Assembly: GCA_028287415.1 (NCBI GenBank)
Contig: JAQBPS010000681.1
Span: 1-11,788 of the forward strand
DNA from: Bacillota bacterium
GTDB lineage: Bacteria; Bacillota; Sulfobacillia; Symbiobacteriales; Symbiobacteriaceae
Direction: 5' to 3'
Length of the DNA stretch: 11,788 nucleotides
Positions 5,924-11,541 of this stretch are shown here, piece by piece. The notes under the pieces are model-generated. The model did not search any database and was not told the origin of the DNA. It saw nothing but the letters and a program-made list of their open reading frames with translations. The number at the start of each line of letters is the position of its first letter. Within the stretch, counting starts at the first letter, position 1. A program made the position numbers and the translations under genes.

Positions 5924-8545
5924 TTGAAACGGATGAGGTACGTTTTTGCGCTCCTCCTCTCCCTGGTCCTGATGGTGGGTCTGACGCCCGGCGCCCGGGC
6001 GCAGAGCGGCCAGGACGGCCCCGACAGCCAGGCCGGCGGTTTCCCCCTGTGGGCTGCCACGCAGACCTATGACTGGTACACCGTAATCGAAGCCGAGACC
6101 GAGCGCAGCACCGGCAAGCCGACCCCGGACACGTACTCCTTCACGGTGAAGGCGAACGTCGCGAAGATGACTGTCGCGAATCATGGCGTCCGCAACCTGG
6201 ACATCACAATCAACGGGCAGGGCTTCAGCCTGGACCAGTTCTTCGTCAAGGGCCAGGGCACCACAACCTTTGATGTCAGCAGCTTCGTCAAGTACGGCGT
6301 CAACAACATCGCAATGGACGCGCACGGCACCCCTGACACATCAGCCAAGGTGACGGTGGAGGCCCCGGCCTTTGACGCCCGCCTCCTCCACATCAACGAT
6401 ATTCACGCCAAGGTGGACCCGCTGCCGAAGGTTGCGGCCTATGTCAAGGCGGCCAAGGCACAGGGCGGCAACGTCTACTTCATCAACGCTGGCGACAATT
6501 TCTCCGGCAACCCGGTCTCGGACCTCAACCAGGGCGTGCCCATGATCGAGGCCCTGAACGCCATGGGCACGGATCTCAATGTGGTCGGGAACCATGACTT
6601 CGACCATGGGCCGGCCAATACCCAGGCCCGCCGTGAGGAGTCGCAGTTTCCCTGGCTGAGCGCCAACACCCGGGTGGTTGACCAGACCGCCACCCCAATC
6701 CAACCGTTTGAACCTTACAAGATCATCACCAACGAACTCGGCCAGAAGATCGCCTTCATCGGCCTGACCGAAACCCCGCCCTCCACGGGCCGGAAAAACA
6801 TCGTCGGCCTGGCGTTCGACAGCCCGGTGGCCGTGGCGCAGCGCTACATCACTGAACTGCGCGACCAGGTGAACGTGGTGGTCGTCGTCTCGCACGACGG
6901 CTTCGACTTCGACCAGGCGATGGCCCCACAGATCACCGGCGCCGATCTGATCATCGGTGCCCACTCCCACACCTACCTGGATCAGCCGGTTGTCGTGAAC
7001 GGCATTCCGATCGTGCAGGTCGGCAGCGATGCCAAGTACGTGGGTGACCTGAACGTCCGCCAGGCGGAGGCTGTAGCCGTGACCGCCGCCGGCCCCGGCG
7101 GTGCGTATACTGTCGATACCGCTAAACTGACCACCGCTGATCCCGACGTGCAGGCAATCGTCGACAAGTGGAACGCCGCGATGGGCCCGATCCTGAACGC
7201 GATGATCGGCTACACGCCGATTGAGCTGAACCGGGATGACCGCTACACGCGGGATGTCAGCATCGGCAACCTGATCACCGACGGCATGCGGGATTACTTT
7301 GGCGCCGATATCGCCCTGACGAACAACGGCGGCATCCGTGCGTCGATCCCCGCCGGCGACATCAACATGCAGAAGATCTACACGGTGCTGCCCTTCGGTA
7401 ACTTCATCCAGAAGTTCACCCTGACGGGCGACCAGGTCCGGCAGCTGATCGACTACTCGTACAGCCGCCGCAACCAGCTGGACCTCCAGACCTCCGGCCT
7501 GACCTACACAATCCTGACGAAGCCGGATGGCTCCATCGACCAGCTGGACCTGAAGGTGAACGGCCAGCCGATCGACCCGAACGCTGCGTACACGCTGGCC
7601 GTGGCCGACTACATCGGCACCGGCGGCAGCGGCTACCCACTCGCTGGCTTTGGCGCTCCGACCGACATCTCCTCTGAGGTGGATGCGGTCGTGGTGGGCG
7701 AGTATGTGAAGAAGGTCGGCAACCTCACTTACAAGGCGACCGACGGTCGCATCAAGGTGAAGGCGGCGCCGGTGCCGACCGCCGTCGCAAAGGTCAACTT
7801 CTACAACAGCTCCAGCCTGCTGGCGGCAGCCGCCGACGGCAGCCTGACAGCGCTGACGAACCAGGCGACGGTACTTGTGACTGGTGAGGCGACCGCCTAC
7901 CAGTTTGAGCGCAGCGCCACGGCCCCGAAGAATTTCGCTCGCGTCGATGCCGGCAGGCCGATCCCGCTGGCAGCCATGCAGCAGGTCGGCAACGGCAAGG
8001 TGGTGGGCCTGGGTGCGCTCCTGGTGGCGAACGGCTTCAAGGCCGGGTACCAGAACGGGCAGTGGGTGACCAACCTGCTCGACTCCCTGACGGGTGCTGC
8101 GACTGGCACGCTGCTGGTTGATGAGGGGCACGGCCAGTTCTACGACAACACCAGGTTCGGGCAGCTCAGCGACTTCCTGGCTGACCGGGGTTGGCGTGTC
8201 GGGTTCACGGGCAAGGTCACCAGGCTGACTGCTACGATGCTTGCGGGTGTGAAGGTCCTGATGATCACGACGCCGGGCTCCGTCGGCGCCTATAGCGCAG
8301 ATGAGCTCGCCGTGCTGAACGCCTTTGTGGCGGGCGGCGGCAACGTGATCCTCGCCTCGCAGACGGACTTTGGCAACAACAGCAACCCGGTCGAGCTGAA
8401 CAGCATCGCCGCCGGCATCGGCACTGTGATCCGGTTCAACAGCGACGAGGTGCGGGACAGCACGAGCAACGACGGCGGTGCGAACTACAGCCCGGTGACC
8501 ACGCAGTTCAACCCCGGGTACCCGGACCTGCTGAAGGTGCGGTAG
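5924..8545 (+). CDS. Secreted multidomain 5'-nucleotidase / 2',3'-cyclic phosphodiesterase (UshA family)
   Basis: This is a secreted metallophosphoesterase probably dephosphorylating nucleotides outside the cell, 873 aa. I chose the TTG at 5924 because GGAGGG ends 7 nt upstream and it directly opens a classical signal peptide (KRMRY, a hydrophobic stretch, then ARA-Q, cleavage after about residue 26); an in-frame ATG at 5900 has no SD. Order: an all-beta N-terminal extra domain (about 45-148); the metallophosphatase domain (150-380) with D159/H161 in NDIH, D191 in GD, N223/H224 in GNHDFDHG, H324, and H347/H349 in GAHSH; the 5'-nucleotidase substrate domain (425-600) with NNGGIR (467-472), VLPFGN and GGSGYP (567-572); then a C-terminal extra domain (620-873) resembling DUF4350/GldG-like GATase folds (VDEGHGQFYD at 732-741; ADELAVLNAFVAGGGNVILA at 792-811). 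UshA itself is about 550 aa. No SLH or sortase anchor is seen. Confidence 0.93.
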   Translation: MKRMRYVFALLLSLVLMVGLTPGARAQSGQDGPDSQAGGFPLWAATQTYDWYTVIEAETERSTGKPTPDTYSFTVKANVAKMTVANHGVRNLDITINGQGFSLDQFFVKGQGTTTFDVSSFVKYGVNNIAMDAHGTPDTSAKVTVEAPAFDARLLHINDIHAKVDPLPKVAAYVKAAKAQGGNVYFINAGDNFSGNPVSDLNQGVPMIEALNAMGTDLNVVGNHDFDHGPANTQARREESQFPWLSANTRVVDQTATPIQPFEPYKIITNELGQKIAFIGLTETPPSTGRKNIVGLAFDSPVAVAQRYITELRDQVNVVVVVSHDGFDFDQAMAPQITGADLIIGAHSHTYLDQPVVVNGIPIVQVGSDAKYVGDLNVRQAEAVAVTAAGPGGAYTVDTAKLTTADPDVQAIVDKWNAAMGPILNAMIGYTPIELNRDDRYTRDVSIGNLITDGMRDYFGADIALTNNGGIRASIPAGDINMQKIYTVLPFGNFIQKFTLTGDQVRQLIDYSYSRRNQLDLQTSGLTYTILTKPDGSIDQLDLKVNGQPIDPNAAYTLAVADYIGTGGSGYPLAGFGAPTDISSEVDAVVVGEYVKKVGNLTYKATDGRIKVKAAPVPTAVAKVNFYNSSSLLAAAADGSLTALTNQATVLVTGEATAYQFERSATAPKNFARVDAGRPIPLAAMQQVGNGKVVGLGALLVANGFKAGYQNGQWVTNLLDSLTGAATGTLLVDEGHGQFYDNTRFGQLSDFLADRGWRVGFTGKVTRLTATMLAGVKVLMITTPGSVGAYSADELAVLNAFVAGGGNVILASQTDFGNNSNPVELNSIAAGIGTVIRFNSDEVRDSTSNDGGANYSPVTTQFNPGYPDLLKVR

Positions 8546-8548
8546 GGT

Positions 8549-8773
8549 ATGGGCTTTGAACCGCTTTCGGTGACCGTGGACGGCAAGGCTGTCCGCCTGT
8601 TCCGGGGCGCCACGGTCCGGCATGCGCTGATCAACGCCGCTGCCAGCTCGGAGCTGGTGAAGCAGGTAGCGAGCGGCGGGGCGGTGGTCTGGGATGAGAC
8701 CGCCGGGGCGCAGACGGACTTGGGCGGTGCACTGTACGACGGGCAGGTTCTCGCAGTCAAGTTGTCGCGATAA
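8549..8773 (+). CDS. Small protein of unknown function downstream of the nucleotidase
   Basis: A 74-aa acidic-to-neutral protein without signal peptide, membrane segment or cysteine. It starts (ATG 8549) 3 bp after the nucleotidase stop, with GAAGGTG about 9 nt upstream inside that gene, so the two are almost certainly co-transcribed and perhaps translationally coupled. The pattern (SVTVDGKAVRL, then GATVRHALINAA, then DLGGALYDGQVLAVKL) suggests two beta strands, a helix and C-terminal strands, as in beta-grasp proteins such as ThiS or SLBB-like domains. There is no C-terminal Gly-Gly as in sulfur carriers and no ferredoxin cysteines. The fold is my inference and the function unknown. It is followed after 7 bp by a strong hairpin, which supports its being the last gene of the unit. 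Confidence 0.72.
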   Translation: MGFEPLSVTVDGKAVRLFRGATVRHALINAAASSELVKQVASGGAVVWDETAGAQTDLGGALYDGQVLAVKLSR

Positions 8774-8780
8774 CGCAGCA

Positions 8781-8815
8781 GGCCCCGCACTGCCCTGATC
8801 TGGCAGTGCGGGGCC
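8781..8815 (+). terminator. Rho-independent-type terminator after the nucleotidase unit
   Basis: A perfect 14-bp G+C-rich stem: 8781-8794 (GGCCCCGCACTGCC) pairs with 8802-8815 around the 7-nt loop CTGATCT. It is followed by AACTTTG, a weak T-stretch. It begins 7 bp after the stop of the 74-aa gene, the expected place for its terminator. Confidence 0.8.
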
Positions 8816-8834
8816 AACTTTGTGGCGGCTTGGG

Positions 8835-9065
8835 CCTGTCCCGCCGGGGCTGGATAACCATGCGGACGGATTGCCCGGCATATGGCTCCAGGTTAAGGCC
8901 AACGTCAAGGGAATAATCTACGATGTAACGCCAGGGAAATCCTGACCGCAACTTGAAATCAGCAGGGAGTTGGGTCGTGCTCTCCGATGCCGACGACCAG
9001 CAGCCAGCGAATCACCCCGACCACCTCTGTGCGGTTGGACGGAGTGACTGCCACAATCGTTTCAC
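8835..9065 (-). pseudogene. Probable remnant of a lipoprotein gene
   Basis: The 8774-9090 gap has no intact gene, but the minus strand carries protein-like sequence. From 9011 downward one frame reads FAGC-WSSASESTTQLPADFKL, lipobox-like, then a well-formed stretch with GFPWRYIVDYSLDVGLNLEP and YAGQSV; the frame stays open to 8757, through the terminator hairpin. Upstream in the same frame a TGA (9014-9012) interrupts a possible start (GTG at 9065, VKRLWQS). No SD is visible and the upstream part is not hydrophobic enough for a signal peptide; the neighbouring frame reads a hydrophobic stretch, RWLLVVGI, on the same bases. I read this as a lipoprotein gene that has lost its start, part of its signal peptide and its 3' end. 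The family is not recognised, and an accidental open frame remains possible. Confidence 0.35.
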
Positions 9066-9090
9066 TTGCGCAGAAAAGGGGTGTCTGCCC

Positions 9091-9909
9091 ATGCTGACAA
9101 CAGCTGAAATACAAGCAGCGGTCCGCTCTGCGGGGCTCTCCGGCAAGCCGCTGTGTGTTCATAGCTCGTTCCACTCGTTCGGCCCGGTGGATGGCGGGCC
9201 CGACGCTGTCATCGACGCCCTGATGGCTGAAGGGTGCACGGTTATGGCGCCGACCTACTCCGCCATCTACGCGGCGCTGCCGCCGGCGGACCCGGGCGCA
9301 CGCCCCGCCCGGAACGGCTGGGATTACGCGGCCGGGGTGGTGCCGGAACCGCATGGCACCCGCGTGTTTACACCCGACAGCAACCTGGGCAACAAGGGGA
9401 TAGACGTGATCGCTGCCACGCTCCTGCAGCGGGCAGGCCGGGTGCGGGGGAACCATCCGCTCAACTCCTTCACCGCTCTCGGCCCCCTCGCCGAAGCGCT
9501 GGTCGGGGGGCAGGCGCCACTGGATGTCTACGCGCCTCTGCGGGCGCTAGCCCGGCTGGACGGACAAGTGCTGCTCATGGGGGTCGGGCTGGACAAGCTG
9601 ACCCTGCTTCATCTGGCTGAGGAGATGGCCGGACGCAACCTGTTCCGCCGCTGGTACCGGGACAGCAGCGGAGTGGTGCGCCAGGCGCAGGTCGGCAGCT
9701 GCTCGCAGGGGTTCGGGCAGTTTGCGCGGGCGCTCGCCCCCCTCTTCCAGGTCGACGGGGTCGGGGAGAGCAGCTGGCTGATCGCACCCGCCGCAGATGT
9801 GCTTGTGGCAGCGGCAGCAGCGATCCGGCGGGACCCTGAGGTGACGCACTGCGGCGACTCGGCGTGTTTGCGCTGCCAGGATGCGGTAGCGGGCGGGCCC
9901 CTCGTGTAA
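9091..9909 (+). CDS. AAC(3)-family (aminoglycoside 3-N-acetyltransferase-like) protein
   Basis: This 272-aa protein belongs to the Antibiotic_NAT family, whose members transfer acetyl from acetyl-CoA to an amine; for resistance enzymes this is the 3-amino group of the 2-deoxystreptamine ring. Family-typical stretches are LCVHSSFHSFGPVDGG (21-36), VMAPTYS (51-57), VRGNHPLNSFTALG (118-131), YAPL (147-150) and LLMGVGLDKLTLLHLAEEMAG (161-181), with H174 as the likely catalytic His. Many resistance enzymes read RS.HP where this protein has RGNHP. The C-terminus has C254, C259 and C262 beside H253. The ATG at 9091 has AAAAGGGG 9 nt upstream; an in-frame ATG at 8953 lies in non-family sequence and is rejected. 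Many spore-former homologues are not proven resistance genes, so the substrate is open. It stands alone and is convergent with the aldo-keto reductase. Confidence 0.88.
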   Translation: MLTTAEIQAAVRSAGLSGKPLCVHSSFHSFGPVDGGPDAVIDALMAEGCTVMAPTYSAIYAALPPADPGARPARNGWDYAAGVVPEPHGTRVFTPDSNLGNKGIDVIAATLLQRAGRVRGNHPLNSFTALGPLAEALVGGQAPLDVYAPLRALARLDGQVLLMGVGLDKLTLLHLAEEMAGRNLFRRWYRDSSGVVRQAQVGSCSQGFGQFARALAPLFQVDGVGESSWLIAPAADVLVAAAAAIRRDPEVTHCGDSACLRCQDAVAGGPLV

Positions 9910-9924
9910 GTGGCGTGCATGGAA

Positions 9925-9967
9925 AAGCACCGGACGAACCTTTTCAGAAGGGGTTCATCCGGTGCTT
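9925..9967. terminator. Hairpin terminator between convergent genes
   Basis: The 16-nt arms 9925-9940 (AAGCACCGGACGAACC) and 9952-9967 are reverse complements except at one position (C9935 against A9957), with an 11-nt loop. In plus-strand RNA that position is a C/A mismatch; in minus-strand RNA it becomes a G/U wobble, so the stem is fully paired. In the minus direction it is followed by TTTTCC, in the plus direction by GTCTATTG. It lies 16 bp past the acetyltransferase stop and 20 bp past the reductase stop, so it probably serves both, best for the reductase. Confidence 0.8.
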
Positions 9968-9986
9968 GTCTATTGATGGGGGCAGG

Positions 9987-10964
9987 CTACTTGCTGGTCG
10001 TAACGGAGCCCTCGAGGATCGTGTCGATCTCCTTGAGATCCTCAGGGGAGAGCTTCACGCCGGCGGCCTTCACGTTCTCCTCGATCTGCTCGGGCCGGGT
10101 GGCACCGATCAGGGCGCTGGTCACCTCGGGGCGCTGGAGCACCCAGGCGAGGGCGAGCTGGGCGGTGCTCAGGCCGTTGCGCTCCGCAACCGGCTTCAGG
10201 TTCTGGACCCGGGTCAGCAGCTGCTCGTTGCTGACCATGCCCTGCACGAACCGGCCGACCTTCTCGTCGGCGGCGCGGGTGCCGGCGGCGGGCGGCTGAC
10301 CCGGGCGGTACTTGCCGGTCAGGACACCCTGGGCCAGCGGCGAGAAGACGACCTGGCCCATGCCCTCGCGGGCCGCGACCGGCATGATCTCGTTCTCAAT
10401 GTAACGGTTCAGCATGTTGTAGACCGGCTGGCTGACGACGGGGCGGCGCAGGTTGCGCTTGTCCGCGATCGCCGCGGCGTGCTCGATCTGCGCAGCGCTC
10501 CACTCCGAGAAGCCGTAGTAGCGGATCTTGCCGGAGGCGACCAGGTCGTCCAGCGCCCGCATGGTCTCCTCGAGGTCCGTATCGGGATCATAGCGGTGGC
10601 AATAGTAAATGTCGATGTAGTCGAGCCCCATCGCCTGGAGGCTCATATCGACCCGGTCCATCAGATGCTTGCGGGAGAGGCCCTGGTCGTACGTGGAGGG
10701 GCCGACCTTCCAGAAAACCTTGGAGGTGACGGTGTAGGTGTTCCGGGGGAACTCCTTGATCACCTGGCCCAGCATCTTCTCCGCCTCGTGCGGCTGGGTG
10801 CCGTAGACGACCGCGCAGTCAAAGTGGTTAATGCCCAACTCGTAGGCCTTGCGAACACAGGCCTGGGCCTGCTCCATTTCCACCTTCGTGCCGTACGTCA
10901 GCCAGCTACCCAGGGAGATTTCGCTCAGTTTCAGCCCGCTTTTACCTAGACGACGATATTCCAT
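9987..10964 (-). CDS. Aldo-keto reductase, AKR6/Kv-beta-like family
   Basis: A cytoplasmic NADPH-dependent oxidoreductase with the (beta/alpha)8 aldo-keto reductase fold, 325 aa, the usual length. The N-terminus MEYRRLGKSGLKLSEISLGS is typical of the AKR6 (Kv-channel beta-subunit-like) and YghZ-like branch. The catalytic tetrad is D49 and Y54 (FDCAVVYG), K82 (TSK) and H123 (YCHRYDPD). Cofactor-site stretches are GFSEW (151-155), QPVYN (179-183), SPLAQGVLTGKY (208-219) and IGATRPEQIEEN (286-297). Kv-beta itself has Asn at the tetrad His position, so this looks like an ordinary active reductase; the substrate cannot be told. The ATG at 10964 begins the family-conserved sequence, with GAGTGG 9 nt upstream; a TTG 9 nt earlier is possible. 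It is a single-gene unit with its own promoter candidate and terminator. Confidence 0.93.
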   Translation of the reverse strand: MEYRRLGKSGLKLSEISLGSWLTYGTKVEMEQAQACVRKAYELGINHFDCAVVYGTQPHEAEKMLGQVIKEFPRNTYTVTSKVFWKVGPSTYDQGLSRKHLMDRVDMSLQAMGLDYIDIYYCHRYDPDTDLEETMRALDDLVASGKIRYYGFSEWSAAQIEHAAAIADKRNLRRPVVSQPVYNMLNRYIENEIMPVAAREGMGQVVFSPLAQGVLTGKYRPGQPPAAGTRAADEKVGRFVQGMVSNEQLLTRVQNLKPVAERNGLSTAQLALAWVLQRPEVTSALIGATRPEQIEENVKAAGVKLSPEDLKEIDTILEGSVTTSK

Positions 10965-11068
10965 TGCGTACAACCACTCGCTTTCTCCCAACGTTGCGCC
11001 CACAGGGCGACCGCATAATAGACTTCCCTGCGGCAGCCCTGCAGAAACGCTGGCTTTTGCCATTTTCC

Positions 11069-11077
11069 AGTATAGCA
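11069..11077 (-). promoter_or_regulatory. Extended -10 promoter candidate for the aldo-keto reductase
   Basis: Reading the minus strand, TGCTATACT (11077-11069) matches an extended -10 box (TGn then TATACT, one base from TATAAT). No good -35 is found 16-18 nt upstream, as is common for extended -10 promoters. It would give an untranslated leader of about 95 nt. A 10-bp palindrome TTTGCGCAAA at 11111-11120 lies about 50 nt upstream of the predicted start point and could be an operator. Confidence 0.45.
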
Positions 11078-11124
11078 TATTTGGGAGAGCGAACCATGGT
11101 GGGAGATGGGTTTGCGCAAATAAC

Positions 11125-11164
11125 AGGCGGTCGCGGGCGCCATCCCTGGTGCCTGCGACCGCCT
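11125..11164 (-). terminator. Hairpin terminator after the 90-aa gene
   Basis: The 18-nt arms 11125-11142 and 11147-11164 are complementary except for two positions (G/U wobbles as plus-strand RNA, A/C mismatches as minus-strand RNA), with a 4-nt loop. In the minus direction it is followed by GTTATTTG, a weak T-rich stretch, and it begins 18 bp past the stop of the 90-aa gene. It separates that gene from the reductase promoter. As a terminator it is reasonable but not ideal. Confidence 0.65.
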
Positions 11165-11182
11165 CTGCTGCCTGCGTTCCGA

Positions 11183-11455
11183 TTATGCGACGTCGGAGGC
11201 GGGGCGTTGCTGCTGCTGCTCCCGCAGCCATTCGTCCAGCACGCTGACGATGCCGCCGGCCCGGGCGATCCAGCGGTCGCAGTCACGGATGACCTGTGGG
11301 AGGCTCTGGTCGGTCACCTCGCCCGCCTTGGCTTTGCCGGCCACCTCCAGGATGTACTTCCAGCGCTGCCGGACCTGCACGGCGGTCTGAAACGGCGCTT
11401 CGGCCCCGGCGACGAGCATGAGTACCTCCAGCTGCTCCAGGGTGATCAGATCCAT
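11183..11455 (-). CDS. Hypothetical 90-aa helical protein
   Basis: I do not recognise the family. The protein is soluble-looking and mostly helical: DLITLEQLEVLMLVAGAEAP (2-21), then QVRQRWKYILEVAGKAKAGE and PQVIRDCDRWIARAGGIVSV, and a Gln-rich tail (REQQQQRP) ending SDVA. There is no signal peptide or membrane segment and only one Cys. The ATG at 11455 has GGAGGT 7 nt upstream; an in-frame start at 11509 would include the inverted repeat at 11467-11502 and lacks an SD, so I reject it. It lies 86 bp downstream of the Pro/Thr-rich gene on the same strand and is followed by a hairpin terminator. The good SD, the terminator and the conserved-looking composition support a real gene. Confidence 0.75.
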   Translation of the reverse strand: MDLITLEQLEVLMLVAGAEAPFQTAVQVRQRWKYILEVAGKAKAGEVTDQSLPQVIRDCDRWIARAGGIVSVLDEWLREQQQQRPASDVA

Positions 11456-11466
11456 TGCTCCCACCT

Positions 11467-11502
11467 CCGCATTCGTATCTGTGCTCTTTGTTACGAATGC
11501 GG
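11467..11502 (-). promoter_or_regulatory. Inverted repeat touching the SD of the 90-aa gene
   Basis: CCGCATTCGTA (11467-11477) and TACGAATGCGG (11492-11502) are perfect 11-bp inverted repeats around a 14-nt spacer. In minus-strand RNA the 3' arm ends in CGG and the SD (GGAGGT) begins with those last two G residues, so folding would partly bury the ribosome site 12 nt upstream of the ATG. It may be an RNA switch or attenuator-like hairpin, or a DNA operator; no T-run follows, so it is not a standard terminator. Confidence 0.6.
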
Positions 11503-11541
11503 ATGCCATAATGTTCGATGTTCCTGCTATAAAAAGTGCGG

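Noticed and set aside
6341..8908. 855-codon open frame on the minus strand opposite the nucleotidase
   Set aside because: It is antisense to a well-supported nucleotidase with all metal-binding motifs. Long antisense frames are expected in G+C-rich genes, and its translation is a His/Arg/Val/Asp-rich shadow without recognisable domains.
8953..9090. Upstream in-frame extension of the AAC(3)-like gene (46 extra codons)
   Set aside because: It has no SD and is unlike any AAC(3) N-terminus, while the ATG at 9091 has a good SD and begins the family sequence.
9987..10964. Potassium-channel beta subunit
   Set aside because: The sequence is Kv-beta-like, but it keeps the catalytic His (H123) of ordinary reductases and no channel gene is nearby.
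10965..11231. Upstream in-frame extension of the aldo-keto reductase (89 codons)
   Set aside because: It runs through a hairpin and the promoter candidate, and the conserved AKR start MEYRRLG lies at 10964.
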